A model generated the notes under the pieces. That model saw nothing but the letters and a program-made list of their open reading frames with translations. It was not told where the DNA came from and made no database searches. Below are positions 1 to 8,902 of a stretch of 64,000 nt of DNA, piece after piece. Position 1 is the stretch's first letter, and every line of letters begins with the position of its first letter. Both the position numbers and the translations under genes were made by a program. Source of the stretch: Mesorhizobium sp. M3A.F.Ca.ET.080.04.2.1 (lineage in GTDB: Bacteria; Pseudomonadota; Alphaproteobacteria; Rhizobiales; Rhizobiaceae); assembly GCF_003952525.1 (NCBI RefSeq), contig NZ_CP034451.1:992001-1056000 (forward strand), written 5' to 3'.

Positions 1-1250
1 TCGGGCCACTCCTCGACGTCCTTGACATTGCCGCCGGTGGCGAGCGTCGAGCCATACATGTTGGCCATGTCCTCCTGTTTGTCGCGGGCAAAGATCATCG
101 AGCGGACATAGCGGGTCTTGGCCCGCTCCAGTTCGTCCTCGCTGACGCCGTCCTTGACGATGCGGCCGATCTCCGTATCCACGGCAGCCTCGATATCGCT
201 GAGCCTGGCGTCACCGCGCGGCGCGCCATAGACGGTGAAGTTGGTGGCGTCGAGCATGGTGCCCTGAAAGAAGGCGCCGGCCTCGGCGGCGATGCCCTGC
301 TTGACCACCAATTGCTGGTAGAGGCGGCTGCGGTTGTCGCCGCCCAGGATCTCGGCCAGCAGGTCGAGCGCCTCGGCCTCGCCGGGCTTGGCTGTATGAT
401 AGGACGGCACCACCCATTGGGTGGAAAAGCTCGGCACCGAGACGCGCGCATCGGTCAGCGTCACGGTGCGCTTGGTGTTCTGCTCAGGCTCGACCGGGCG
501 GATGCGGGGTCGCAGGTCCGGACCGCGCGCCACCTTGCCATAGGTCCGCTCGGCCATTGCCTTCACCGCGTCCGGATCGACGTCGCCGGCCACCACCAGC
601 ACGGCATTGTTCGGCCGGTAGTAGGTGTCGTAAAATGCCTTGCCATCCTCGCGGTTGAGCTGTTCCATCTCATGCATCCAGCCGATCACCGGGATGCGAT
701 AGGGTTGGTTCTGCCACAGCGTGGCGTCGACCTCCTCGTCGAGCACCGCCTGCGGATTGCTGTCGATGCGCGAACGGCGCTCCTCCAGGATGACGTCGCG
801 CTCGGTCTTGATGACGTCGTCGGTGAGGATGAGGTTGCGCATGCGGTCGGCCTCGAACCCCATCATCTGCTCGAGCGCCGAAGGCGGCACCGTCTCGTGG
901 AAGGCGGTGTAGTCATAAGAGGTGAAGGCGTTGTTCGAGCCGCCGATCTCGGACACGGCGCGGTCGAACTCGCCAGCGGCGTGATTGCTCGTCGCCTTGA
1001 ACATCAGATGCTCGAAGAAATGCGCGATACCGGATTTGCCGGGCGGCTCGTCGGCGCTGCCGATCTTGTACCAGACCATATGGGTGACGATCGGGGCGCG
1101 GTGGTCAGGAATGACGACCACTTCCATGCCGTTGTCGAGCAGGAAATCCTTGACCGCGGCCTCGTTCCCGGCGGCGATCGCCGGAACTGTCGCGAGCGCC
1201 AGAGCGCCGGTGAGAAGGGCCGCGCGCAGCCGTCTGGTGCCTGATTTCAT
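1..1250 (-). CDS. M16 family zinc metallopeptidase, C-terminus beyond window
   Basis: Secreted or periplasmic M16 (pitrilysin/insulinase-like) peptidase. The first ~27 residues form a signal peptide (basic start, hydrophobic core, AIAA-type cleavage site). The inverted zinc motif HFFEH is at residues 77-81, and the downstream Glu lies in an acidic-basic stretch (VILEERR) about 75 residues later, as expected for a catalytically active M16 subunit. The gene runs off the left edge after ~416 codons, so the C-terminal half is not visible. The ATG at 1250 follows GGAG with 6 bases spacing. In rhizobia two M16 genes often sit in tandem, one active and one inactive partner; the second would lie to the left of the window. 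It is codirectional with rsmD upstream, separated by a short palindromic repeat. Confidence 0.9.
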   Translation of the reverse strand, partial: MKSGTRRLRAALLTGALALATVPAIAAGNEAAVKDFLLDNGMEVVVIPDHRAPIVTHMVWYKIGSADEPPGKSGIAHFFEHLMFKATSNHAAGEFDRAVSEIGGSNNAFTSYDYTAFHETVPPSALEQMMGFEADRMRNLILTDDVIKTERDVILEERRSRIDSNPQAVLDEEVDATLWQNQPYRIPVIGWMHEMEQLNREDGKAFYDTYYRPNNAVLVVAGDVDPDAVKAMAERTYGKVARGPDLRPRIRPVEPEQNTKRTVTLTDARVSVPSFSTQWVVPSYHTAKPGEAEALDLLAEILGGDNRSRLYQQLVVKQGIAAEAGAFFQGTMLDATNFTVYGAPRGDARLSDIEAAVDTEIGRIVKDGVSEDELERAKTRYVRSMIFARDKQEDMANMYGSTLATGGNVKDVEEWP

Positions 1251-1335
1251 CAAATGCTCCGATTTCGGTGCGCGACGATAGAAAAGGTTGGATGGGAGAC
1301 AAAGTGAATTGTTCGTCATTTTCGAGGCGCTGGCC

Positions 1336-1378
1336 TTACCTTCCCCCTCGTGGGGCCCTTGTGGGAGAAGGGGAAGCC
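1336..1378. repeat. Short extragenic palindrome between rsmD and the M16 peptidase gene
   Basis: The arms CTTCCCC (1340-1346) and GGGGAAG (1370-1376) are perfectly complementary and enclose a G/C-rich loop that contains CTCGTGGGG. The core resembles the CTCCCCC/GGGGGAG palindromes at 18.5, 19.7 and 47.6 kb. There is no T-run, so it is not a standard rho-independent terminator. Confidence 0.45.
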
Positions 1379-1933
1379 TCACCTAACCTCGACAAACCGG
1401 ATGACCGTGTCGCCATAGCCGCGCTCGTCCACCACGGAAAAGCCTGGCCCCGGCTCGAACGGCGCCGAGGCCGCCTCCTCGATGACGCAGAGCGCGCCGG
1501 GAGAAAGCCAGCCTCCGGCCTCGGCCGAGCGCAAGGCGCGCTCGCCAAGCCCCTTGCCATAGGGCGGATCGGCAAACACCAGGCCGAAGGACGAAAGCGT
1601 GCCGGCCTCGCCCAGTTGGGTGGCGTCGCGACGGAAGATCTTGGTGCGGCCGGTAAGGCCAAACGCCTCGACATTGTCGCGGATCAGGCCGCGCCCTTCC
1701 GCCGATTCCTCGATGAAGACGCAGTAGGAAGCGCCGCGCGACAGCGCCTCGAGCCCGAGCGCGCCGGTGCCGGCGAAGAGATCGAGCACGCGGCCGCCTT
1801 GGAGCTTTTCGGCGTAGCGATGCGCCAGCACGTTGAACACCGCCTCGCGCGTGCGGTCGGTGGTTGGGCGAATTGCATTCGAACGGGGCGTCGCCAGCGG
1901 ACGCCCGCGAAACTCACCGCCGACGATCCGCAT
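1379..1933 (-). CDS. rsmD: 16S rRNA (guanine(966)-N(2))-methyltransferase RsmD
   Basis: Methylates N2 of G966 in 16S rRNA of the assembled small subunit, using S-adenosylmethionine. The 184-residue protein matches the usual family length. It starts [11 protein letters not shown], typical of RsmD; the SAM-binding motif [10 protein letters not shown] is at residues 51-60 and the catalytic DPPY motif at 122-125. The open frame extends upstream to 2140, but that part lies inside the neighbouring pseudouridine synthase gene and has its low-complexity composition, so the ATG at 1933 is chosen. This start overlaps the last 20 bases of the upstream gene, which suggests translational coupling of two ribosomal RNA modification enzymes. 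Confidence 0.95.
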   Translation of the reverse strand: MRIVGGEFRGRPLATPRSNAIRPTTDRTREAVFNVLAHRYAEKLQGGRVLDLFAGTGALGLEALSRGASYCVFIEESAEGRGLIRDNVEAFGLTGRTKIFRRDATQLGEAGTLSSFGLVFADPPYGKGLGERALRSAEAGGWLSPGALCVIEEAASAPFEPGPGFSVVDERGYGDTVIRFVEVR

Positions 1934-3875
1934 TGCCACCCCTCGGACCCTTGGGGCCGCCACGCGGCCGATCCCCGCTGCCTTCGGGACGCTCGCCGCG
2001 CGGCTTGCCGAAAGGCTTGCCCTGCGGCTTTCCCCCAGGCTTGAACGAGGCCTTGCGGGCCTTGGCCTCGGCGGCCTTGGCGGCATCTGCCTCCGCCCTG
2101 CCCTTGCCGATCGGCCGCGCGCCCGGCGCCATCCAGACATTGGCCTTGCGCTGGCCGGGCGGCTCGATCGGCTGCTGCTCGCGCTCGGATTTCCTGCCGC
2201 CGGGCTTGCCGCCGAAGCCGCGCTCGGATTTGCCGAAGCCAGACTGGGGTCCGCGCTCGCCGAATGTCCGTTCGGGCCTGGTCGAGAGCTTGCTCAGCGC
2301 CTCGTCACGACTGCCTTCGCGGCGCTTGCGGGCCTTGATCAGGCCGCCTTCGCCGATCGGCCGGCGATCGCCCTCGCGCGCGACTTTCGGCCGCTCGGCC
2401 TCTTCGCGGCGCGGCTCGCTGCGCCGCACCGGCTTGTTGGAGAAGGGTGTGGCGATCTCGGCGTCGAAATTGGCGCCGGACTCCTCGATCAGACGCTCGC
2501 CGAGCTGGTCGCGCAGCATGCGGCCCTTGATCTCCAGCACATGGCCTTCCGGCAGATCGTTGAGCTGGAACGGGCCGTAGGAGATGCGGATCAGCCGCGT
2601 CACCTCCAGGCCCAACGCGCCGAGGATGTTCTTCACCTCGCGGTTCTTGCCCTCGCGCAAGCCGATCGTCAGCCAGGCATTGGTGCCCTGCTCGCGGTCG
2701 AGCGAGGCCTCGACCGCGCCGTAGAAGACGCCGTCGACGGCAATGCCGTCGCGCAGGCCCTTGAGCGCGCTTTCCTCGACCTTGCCGTGGACGCGCACGC
2801 GATAGCGCCTCAGCCAGCCGGTGGCCGGCAATTCGAGCACCCGCGACAGCCCCCCATCGTTGGTGAGCAGAAGCAACCCTTCCGTGTTGATGTCGAGCCG
2901 GCCGATGGTCATCAGCCGCGGCAGATCGGCCGGCAGTACGTCGAACACGGTCTTGCGGCCTTCGGGGTCGCGGTTTGTGGTGACCACGCCAGCCGGCTTG
3001 TTAAACAGGAAGAGCCGGGTGCGCTCGATCGGCGGGATCTCGGTGCCGTCGAGATGGATGACATCGTCGGCCATGACGTTGAAGGCCGGCGAGGTCAGCA
3101 CCTTGCCGTTGACCTTGACGCGGCCTGCGGCGATCAACTCCTCGGCGTCGCGGCGCGAGGCAATGCCGGCACGTGCCAGCCGCTTGGCGATGCGTTCGCC
3201 GGCCTCCGGCGCCGCCCCGGAGGGACGCGGGCGCGGCTTGAAGCCGCCTTCCGATTTTCGGTCGGCGCCGTCACGCGACCGACGATCGCTGAAGTCGCGC
3301 TTCGGACGGTCAACGAAGTCTCGCTTCGGACGGTCGAAGCGTCGCTCGCCGCGCTCGCCTTCGGCGGCCATCGGCCGATCGCCGCGCGGTGTGTAGGGTT
3401 TGCGCGGCCCCTCGCGCTTCTCGAAGGGCTTGCCCTCAGGGCGCGGCCCTTTGCGGAACGGCTTTTCGCCATGTTCGCCGCTCTCACCGATCTCGCGCGG
3501 CTTATAGCTGTGCTTAAAATCGCGTCGCTCGCCCCCGGCAGCCGCCGGCCTGTCGCCGCGCGACCCAAAAGACATGCGCGGCCCCTTGCGCTCCTCGAAC
3601 GGCCTGCCTTCGGGCCCCTTGCGGAACGCCTTGTCGCCGCGCTGCGCACCCTCACTCATCTCGCGCGGTTTGTAGCTGCGCTTGAAATCGCGCGCCGGAC
3701 GCTCGCCCTCCGCTGCCATCGGCCGGTCGCGCTTGGCGAACGGCTTCTTGGCGCCGAAAGACGGCTTGCCGCTCTTGCCGCTCTTGCCTACGGCGCCGTC
3801 GCGGCCGCGCGGGCCCGCCGGTTTCGATCCGCCCTTCCGCGGGCCGCGCGAAGATTTCTTGTCGTCGTCGTCCAT
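1914..3875 (-). CDS. RluB/RsuA-family pseudouridine synthase with long basic disordered tails
   Basis: Converts uridine to pseudouridine in rRNA, probably 23S (RluB-like); the exact target cannot be read from the sequence. Residues ~228-275 form an S4 RNA-binding domain and ~288-465 the synthase domain, with catalytic Asp328 in GRLDINTEG. At 653 residues it is more than twice the size of enterobacterial RluB. The extra length is a ~225-residue N-terminal and a ~180-residue C-terminal tail, both rich in Arg, Lys, Gly, Pro and Glu. The N-terminal tail contains two imperfect copies of a ~55-residue block with SYKPRE, FRKGP and RGDRP, followed by RPKRDF repeats. The ATG at 3875 gives the acidic start MDDDDKK. 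Transcribed first in the pair with rsmD. Confidence 0.9.
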   Translation of the reverse strand: MDDDDKKSSRGPRKGGSKPAGPRGRDGAVGKSGKSGKPSFGAKKPFAKRDRPMAAEGERPARDFKRSYKPREMSEGAQRGDKAFRKGPEGRPFEERKGPRMSFGSRGDRPAAAGGERRDFKHSYKPREIGESGEHGEKPFRKGPRPEGKPFEKREGPRKPYTPRGDRPMAAEGERGERRFDRPKRDFVDRPKRDFSDRRSRDGADRKSEGGFKPRPRPSGAAPEAGERIAKRLARAGIASRRDAEELIAAGRVKVNGKVLTSPAFNVMADDVIHLDGTEIPPIERTRLFLFNKPAGVVTTNRDPEGRKTVFDVLPADLPRLMTIGRLDINTEGLLLLTNDGGLSRVLELPATGWLRRYRVRVHGKVEESALKGLRDGIAVDGVFYGAVEASLDREQGTNAWLTIGLREGKNREVKNILGALGLEVTRLIRISYGPFQLNDLPEGHVLEIKGRMLRDQLGERLIEESGANFDAEIATPFSNKPVRRSEPRREEAERPKVAREGDRRPIGEGGLIKARKRREGSRDEALSKLSTRPERTFGERGPQSGFGKSERGFGGKPGGRKSEREQQPIEPPGQRKANVWMAPGARPIGKGRAEADAAKAAEAKARKASFKPGGKPQGKPFGKPRGERPEGSGDRPRGGPKGPRGGNADRRR

Positions 3876-3975
3876 TTCTCTTGGCTCTTCGTAAGCTGCT
3901 GCAGCGCCATGCGCCCTCCCGGACGCTCAACGCTGGCAGTGTCGTCTTGATTTTCGCGCGTCGATCAGCGCGGTA

Positions 3976-3993
3976 AAAACCGATTCCGGTTTT
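3976..3993. repeat. Small inverted repeat in the rluB-tadA divergent intergenic region
   Basis: AAAACCG (3976-3982) and CGGTTTT (3987-3993) form a 7-bp stem with a 4-base loop. The AAAACCG half resembles the inner part of the palindrome at 8654-8702. It lies between divergent start codons, so it may be a repeat remnant or a regulatory palindrome. Nothing else distinctive was seen in the 183-base gap. Confidence 0.35.
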
Positions 3994-4058
3994 CAGGGTC
4001 ACGCGGTAGATAACAGGATCACCGTCGGGTGGCGAGGAGTAATCGGAATGGAAACTGC

Positions 4059-4523
4059 GTGAAGCGGCCGGATTTCATGGCTTTGGCGCTCGAGGAGGCC
4101 GAGGCGGCGGCCAGCCGCGGCGAAGTGCCGGTCGGCGCGGTGATCGCCAGCGGCAACATCGTGGTGGCAAAAGCCGGCAACCGCACGCGCGAGCTTGCCG
4201 ACCCGACCGCACATGCCGAGATGCTGGCGATCCGCGAAGCCTGCCGGAAACTCGCCAGCGAGCGGCTCACCGGCCACGACCTTTATGTGACGCTGGAGCC
4301 CTGCGCGATGTGCGCCGGGGCCATCTCGTTCGCAAGGCTGCGGCGGCTCTATTTCGGTGCCGGCGACGTCAAAGGCGGCGCTGTGATCAACGGCGTGCGC
4401 TTCTTCGCCTCACCCACCTGCCATCACACCCCCGATATCTATTCGGGCTTGAGCGAAAGCGAAGCCGCCCTCATCCTGAGGGAGTTCTTTCATGAGAGAC
4501 GGAATGGCGGGGAAGGTGAATGA
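4059..4523 (+). CDS. tadA: tRNA-specific adenosine deaminase TadA
   Basis: Deaminates adenosine 34 to inosine in the anticodon of tRNA-Arg(ACG). The cytidine-deaminase zinc site is complete: HAE carries the first zinc ligand and the catalytic glutamate, and PCAMC supplies two cysteines. A C-terminal FFHERR segment matches the tRNA-binding helix of TadA. The GTG at 4059 is chosen because it gives MKRPDFMALAL, the N-terminal length of other rhizobial TadA proteins, with a GGA seven to nine bases upstream; a GTG at 4029 in the same frame is an alternative. It is divergent from the rluB-like gene. Its last codons run into a block of 7-base repeats shared, in inverted form, with the convergent lipoprotein gene. 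Confidence 0.95.
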   Translation: MKRPDFMALALEEAEAAASRGEVPVGAVIASGNIVVAKAGNRTRELADPTAHAEMLAIREACRKLASERLTGHDLYVTLEPCAMCAGAISFARLRRLYFGAGDVKGGAVINGVRFFASPTCHHTPDIYSGLSESEAALILREFFHERRNGGEGE

Positions 4524-4622
4524 TGAATGGTGAATGGTGAATAATTGAAGCAAACAGTGAGTAGATGAAAACCAGCTTGTGAGTAGTGGATATCTATTCA
4601 CTATTCACTATTCACTATTCAC
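4516..4622. repeat. Mirrored 7-base tandem repeats spanning two converging gene ends
   Basis: Four tandem 7-mers (GTGAATG, ATGAATG, GTGAATG, GTGAATA) occupy 4516-4543 and include the tadA stop codon. Four copies of TATTCAC, the complement of GTGAATA, occupy 4595-4622 and include the stop codon of the convergent lipoprotein gene. RNA from either strand could fold a ~28-bp imperfect stem around a ~51-base loop, so the element may end transcription from both sides. Confidence 0.7.
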
Positions 4623-5296
4623 AGGCCGAGCCAGTCGAACCAGCCGCCGCCCTTCTTGCCCTGCGCCTCGGCCTTGAGGCGGCGCTCCTTCTTGTACTCG
4701 TCCTCGCCGAGCTCGTTCTGCGGCGCGGTGTCGGCGGCCTGGCGATAGGCGAGAGGCGGCTCGCTCAGATACTTGCGCTGGGTGGGGCTGCCCTGCTTGC
4801 CCTCGGCAAGGCGACGCTGGATCTCGGCGGCGCGGGACTTGCTGGAATCTTCCGGCGACCAGCGCGGCGGGTGGCTGGAAGCCGAATCGGCCATCGCCTT
4901 CTTCACCGCTGCCGGATCGGTCTGCACGTCTTCGACCGCCTCGGGCTGGTAATTCGGATCGTTCTGATGGGCGGTGGCGTCGGCGCGGATGCGGGCGCGG
5001 CGCTGCTCGGGCGATTCCGGCCAATCGGCGCTCGCCGTCTGGATGCTTTCCTGCGGCGGCGGCAGGGTTTCCTTCTGGCCCGGCGCGGGCTTCACCAGAT
5101 CGGGGCGCGGTTTGTAGTCGATCGGATCGCGATGTTTCGGCGTGATCGCAATGGCGCCAGAAACGTCGTCGGCGAGCTGTTCGGCGGCGGTCTTATCCGT
5201 TCCGTAGGTCGGAGAGCCGACACAGCCGGACAGAGCGATGGCCGACACCACGAGCGGCGCCAGCAGCGCGGCGCGCGCAAAAGTCTTTTCGGTCAT
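4619..5296 (-). CDS. Hypothetical lipoprotein
   Basis: Function unknown. The N-terminus MTEKTFARAALL is followed by a hydrophobic stretch ending in the lipobox LSGC, so the mature protein should be acylated and membrane anchored, probably in the outer membrane. The remainder (~200 residues) is hydrophilic, rich in Pro, Ala, Lys and Asp, with no recognisable catalytic motif; it ends in GGGWFDWLGL, a short aromatic tail. The ATG at 5296 has GGGA upstream; a GTG at 5311 is in frame. It lies downstream of ileS on the same strand, with a 332-base gap that contains two palindromic repeats and no gene. Confidence 0.8.
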   Translation of the reverse strand: MTEKTFARAALLAPLVVSAIALSGCVGSPTYGTDKTAAEQLADDVSGAIAITPKHRDPIDYKPRPDLVKPAPGQKETLPPPQESIQTASADWPESPEQRRARIRADATAHQNDPNYQPEAVEDVQTDPAAVKKAMADSASSHPPRWSPEDSSKSRAAEIQRRLAEGKQGSPTQRKYLSEPPLAYRQAADTAPQNELGEDEYKKERRLKAEAQGKKGGGWFDWLGL

Positions 5297-5505
5297 GCCA
5301 TAAAGTCCCACTCTAGCTGCCTCTGATCGCTACCGGCCATCGGCGCGGTCCCCGTCAATCCCCGCACTTGCGATGGAAATCCGGCGAGAATTTGTCTGCC
5401 GGAATGTCGCGTGTTTACCTCAAGCACCCGTCAAGGGCAACGCACGGGCGGGTTTGCACTTCCCGGCGTGGCACTTTTGCACCGGCTTATGAACAATCGC
5501 GTCCA

Positions 5506-5544
5506 AAGCGCGTCGCGTTGAAACGGGATTCAGGCGCCGCGCTT
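5506..5544. repeat. Extragenic palindrome downstream of ileS (first of two)
   Basis: AAGCGCGTCGC (5506-5516) pairs with GCGCCGCGCTT (5534-5544) with one mismatch in 11, around a loop containing GTTGAAACGGGATTC. The form is that of the repetitive palindromes spread through rhizobial intergenic regions. It and the next repeat are the only structures seen in 5297-5628. Confidence 0.6.
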
Positions 5545-5581
5545 CAGTCCTTGTTGCGCATGTCGTCGTCCCAGAACCGCT

Positions 5582-5612
5582 GCACACCCTCGGGTCAAGC
5601 TCGAGGGTGTGC
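5582..5612. repeat. Extragenic palindrome just downstream of ileS
   Basis: A perfect 11-bp inverted repeat, GCACACCCTCG (5582-5592) and CGAGGGTGTGC (5602-5612), encloses a 9-base loop GGTCAAGCT. The CTCGGGTCAAGC core resembles the CCTCGGGTCAAGCCCGAGG-type repeats of alphaproteobacteria. It starts 17 bases past the ileS stop but has no T-run, so it is more likely a mobile palindrome or an mRNA 3' stabiliser than an intrinsic terminator. Confidence 0.65.
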
Positions 5613-5628
5613 TTCCGGGCGACATGCA

Positions 5629-8595
5629 CTAGAAACGCCCCAGAGCCTTCAACTCGTGCAGCACGGCGGCGTCGCGGGCCGAAACGTCGGGGAAAGCCGC
5701 ATCCTGGCCGACATCGGCGGTGTAGCGCCACGACCGCGCGCATTTAGCGAGGCCGCGGTCTTGCGCCTTCTCGACCACCACCGCGACGCTTTTGACGTCG
5801 TCGAGGGTGAATGCGCCTTGCGGCGCCTGGCCATGCACGATGACGAGATCGCTGGTGATCGCCATCTCGGCCATGTCGACATCGGCGATCGCGGCTTCGA
5901 GCGCGGCGTCATCGATGGTGACGACCGGCACGGCTTCCAGCGACGAGCCGATCAGCTTTTCGGCGCGCGCGATCTCCAGCGCGCCGGTGACGACGCGCCG
6001 CACCTGCCGGACCTTGCGCCACTTTTCCGCCAGCGCCTCGTTCCGCCAGTTTTCCGGGATGACCGGGAACTGGTCGAGATGCAGCGAGACGGCATCCGGA
6101 TGGCGATCGAGCCAGGCTTCTTCCATGGTGAAGGGCAGCATCGGGGCCAGCCACTTGACCAGGCAGTCGAAGAGATGGCGCACCACCTGCACGGCGGCCT
6201 TGCGCCGCAAGCTGGACGGCGCGTCGCAGTAGAGCGCGTCCTTGCGGATGTCGAAATAGAAGGCCGACAGCTCGACCACCATGAAGTCGAGCAGCGCGCG
6301 CGTGATGCGCTTGAACTCGAAGGCGTCGTAGCCCTGGCGCACCACCTCGTCGAGTTCGGCGAGCCGGTGCAGCATCAGCCGCTCCAGCTCGGGCATCTTT
6401 TCCAGCGGGACGTCCTCGCCGTCGTCATGGGCCAGCGTGCCCAGCATCCAGCGGATGGTGTTTCTCAGCTTGCGGTAGGCGTCGATATTGGTCTGCAGCA
6501 CGTTCTTGCCGAGCCGCTGATCTTCCCAATAATCGGTCGTCACCACCCAGAGCCGCAGGATATCGGCGCCCGACTGCTTGATGACGTCCTGCGGCACGAC
6601 GGTGTTGCCGAGCGACTTCGACATCTTGCGGCCTTCCTCGTCCATGGTGAAACCATGGGTGATGACCGTATCGTAAGGCGCCCTGCCCCTGGTGCCGCAG
6701 CTTTCGAGCAGCGAGGAATGGAACCAGCCGCGGTGCTGGTCGGAGCCCTCGAGATAGACGTCGGCCGGCCATTTGAGGTCGGGACGATCTTCCAGCGTGA
6801 AGACATGCGTGGAGCCGGAATCGAACCAGACGTCGAGAATGTCCGTCACCTGATGCCATCTCGAGGCGTCGTGATTGCCGAGGAAGCGCTCCTTGGCGTC
6901 TTCGGCGAACCAGGCGTCGGCGCCCTCCTTCTCGAAGGCGTCCATGATGCGCCGGTTGACCGCCTCGTCCTTCAGCACATTGCCGTCCTCGTCGGCGAAG
7001 ACGGCGATCGGCACGCCCCAGGCGCGCTGGCGCGACAGCACCCAGTCGGGGCGCTCCTCGATCATGGCGCGGATGCGGTTCTGGCCGGCTCCCGGCACGA
7101 AGCGGGTGTCGTCGATGGCCTTCAGCGCACGGCTGCGCAAAGTGGTGCCGTCGTCGAGGTCCTTGTCCATATAGACGAACCATTGCGGCGTGTTGCGGAA
7201 AATGACCGGCTTCTTCGAGCGCCAGGAATGCGGATAGCTGTGCTTCAGCCGGCCGCGCGCGAACAGCGCGTTGCGCTTGATCAATTCCTCGATCACCGTC
7301 TGGTTGGCGTTGCCCTTCTTGCCGTTGTCGTCGATGACGCGCGCCGCACCGCCTTCGCGGTCCGGGCCGAAGCCTGGCGCGTCCTTGGTGAAGAAGCCGG
7401 CATCGTCGACGGGGAACGGGATCGCGGTATCGACGCCGCGCTTGAGCAATTCGGCCACCGCGTCCGTCCAGGCGTCGAAGTCCTCACGGCCGTGGCTCGG
7501 CGCCGTATGCACGAAGCCTGTGCCGGCATCGTCGGTGACATGCTCGCCGGCAATCATGGGCACTGGAAACTGATAGCCGTCCGCCAGACCCCTGAACGGA
7601 TGCGAAAGCGTCAGGCTCGCAAGCTGTTCGGCCGAAACATTGTGAAGCCGGTCCAACGTGACCTTGGCCTTGGCCGCGGCGTCCTCGGCCAGCGCGTCGG
7701 CGAAGATCAGCTTCTCGCCGGGCTGCGGGCCGAAGGCGTTCTCGGCCGCCGTCACCTCGTAGAGGCCATAGGCGACGCGCGGCGAATAGCTGACGGCGCG
7801 GTTGCCGGGCAGCGTCCAGGGCGTCGTCGTCCAGATGACGACATGCGCCTCGAGCAGATCGAGCGAGGATTGGGAGAGCGCCGCATCCTCGGCGCCGGCA
7901 ACCGCGCGCGCGAGGCTGGCGACGGGGAACTTCACCCAGATCGTGTCGCTCTCATAATCCTGGTATTCGACCTCGGCTTCGGCAAGCGCCGTGCGCTCGA
8001 CCACGCTCCACATCACCGGCTTGGAGCCGCGATAGAGCTGGCCCGACATGGCGAACTTCAGAAGCTCGCCGGCGATGCGCGCCTCTGCGTGAAAGGCCAT
8101 GGTGGTGTAGGGATTGTCGAAATCGCCGATCACGCCAAGACGCTGGAACTCGTCGCCCTGCACCTTGATCCAGTGGGCGGCGAAATCGCGGCATTCCTTG
8201 CGGAACTCGTTGACCGGCACCTCGTCCTTGTTCTTGCCCTTGGCGCGGTATTGCTCCTCGATCTTCCATTCGATCGGCAGGCCGTGGCAGTCCCAGCCGG
8301 GCACATAGTTGGCGTCGTAGCCGCGCATCTGGAAGGAACGGTTGATGACGTCCTTGAGGATCTTGTTCAGCGCATGGCCGATATGGATGTTGCCGTTGGC
8401 ATAGGGCGGGCCGTCATGCAGCACGAATTTCTCGCGGCCGGCGGCCTCCTCGCGCAGCTTGCAGTAAAGGTCCATGTCCTGCCAGCGCTTGACCAGCACC
8501 GGCTCCTTCTCCGGCAGCCCGGCGCGCATCGGGAAATCCGTCTGCGGCAGATAGAGCGTCTTGGAATAGTCGATCGTTTCAACAGTGTCGGTCAT
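5629..8595 (-). CDS. ileS: Isoleucine--tRNA ligase IleS
   Basis: Class I aminoacyl-tRNA synthetase that charges tRNA-Ile in the cytoplasm. The 988-residue protein has the HIGH motif at residues 71-74 ([10 protein letters not shown]), the editing domain with TTPWTLPGN, and KMSKS at 657-661 ([10 protein letters not shown]). The C-terminal region keeps the outline of the zinc-ribbon domain found in E. coli IleRS ([13 protein letters not shown]), but only one of the four expected cysteines remains, so it probably binds no zinc there. The ATG at 8595 gives [14 protein letters not shown] 49-base palindromic repeat lies ~60 bases upstream of the start. Confidence 0.97.
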   Translation of the reverse strand: MTDTVETIDYSKTLYLPQTDFPMRAGLPEKEPVLVKRWQDMDLYCKLREEAAGREKFVLHDGPPYANGNIHIGHALNKILKDVINRSFQMRGYDANYVPGWDCHGLPIEWKIEEQYRAKGKNKDEVPVNEFRKECRDFAAHWIKVQGDEFQRLGVIGDFDNPYTTMAFHAEARIAGELLKFAMSGQLYRGSKPVMWSVVERTALAEAEVEYQDYESDTIWVKFPVASLARAVAGAEDAALSQSSLDLLEAHVVIWTTTPWTLPGNRAVSYSPRVAYGLYEVTAAENAFGPQPGEKLIFADALAEDAAAKAKVTLDRLHNVSAEQLASLTLSHPFRGLADGYQFPVPMIAGEHVTDDAGTGFVHTAPSHGREDFDAWTDAVAELLKRGVDTAIPFPVDDAGFFTKDAPGFGPDREGGAARVIDDNGKKGNANQTVIEELIKRNALFARGRLKHSYPHSWRSKKPVIFRNTPQWFVYMDKDLDDGTTLRSRALKAIDDTRFVPGAGQNRIRAMIEERPDWVLSRQRAWGVPIAVFADEDGNVLKDEAVNRRIMDAFEKEGADAWFAEDAKERFLGNHDASRWHQVTDILDVWFDSGSTHVFTLEDRPDLKWPADVYLEGSDQHRGWFHSSLLESCGTRGRAPYDTVITHGFTMDEEGRKMSKSLGNTVVPQDVIKQSGADILRLWVVTTDYWEDQRLGKNVLQTNIDAYRKLRNTIRWMLGTLAHDDGEDVPLEKMPELERLMLHRLAELDEVVRQGYDAFEFKRITRALLDFMVVELSAFYFDIRKDALYCDAPSSLRRKAAVQVVRHLFDCLVKWLAPMLPFTMEEAWLDRHPDAVSLHLDQFPVIPENWRNEALAEKWRKVRQVRRVVTGALEIARAEKLIGSSLEAVPVVTIDDAALEAAIADVDMAEMAITSDLVIVHGQAPQGAFTLDDVKSVAVVVEKAQDRGLAKCARSWRYTADVGQDAAFPDVSARDAAVLHELKALGRF

Positions 8596-8653
8596 TGATC
8601 TGCCATCTGCGTTGCCCGGCGGCGGAAAAGCCCGGGCGTTGAAGTCTTAGCTG

Positions 8654-8702
8654 ACGCATATCGTTTTCCCAAAACCGGAGCCCACTTTTGGGCGATATGC
8701 GT
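8654..8702. repeat. Nested extragenic palindrome upstream of ileS
   Basis: The outer arms ACGCATATCG (8654-8663) and CGATATGCGT (8693-8702) are perfectly complementary. The inner arms CCCAAAA (8668-8674) and TTTTGGG (8686-8692) enclose CCGGAGCCCAC. This architecture is that of a widespread rhizobial palindromic unit. The remaining bases up to 8902 show no gene. Confidence 0.7.
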
Positions 8703-8902
8703 TGATGTTCTTGAAAAAGCGCGAGGCGCGCGCACGAAACCCCCGGCGGCTCCGGCGGCGCTCAGGCCACCCGGAACACCGGGCCTGTAATTCGTATCGC
8801 AATCGCAAAAAGGCGCGAAAAGCTCGTCATGGCGTGGCTTTTAGCGGATGCCGCGACAGGAATAAAGCGGGGATTTTCAGGCCCCAAAGCGGGGGCGTTG
8901 CC

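Noticed and set aside
4516..4622. 7-base repeats as a CRISPR or origin iteron array
   Set aside because: Too short and too few, with no replication or cas gene nearby; they sit on stop codons of two convergent genes.
5582..5612. Hairpin after ileS as an intrinsic terminator
   Set aside because: No T-run on either side, and the core matches a repetitive palindrome family, so it is recorded as a repeat.
5368..8598. Very long open frame on the plus strand opposite ileS
   Set aside because: It mirrors the codon bias of ileS; its translation is His/Arg/Gly-rich without any family motif. Long antisense frames are normal in high-GC genes.
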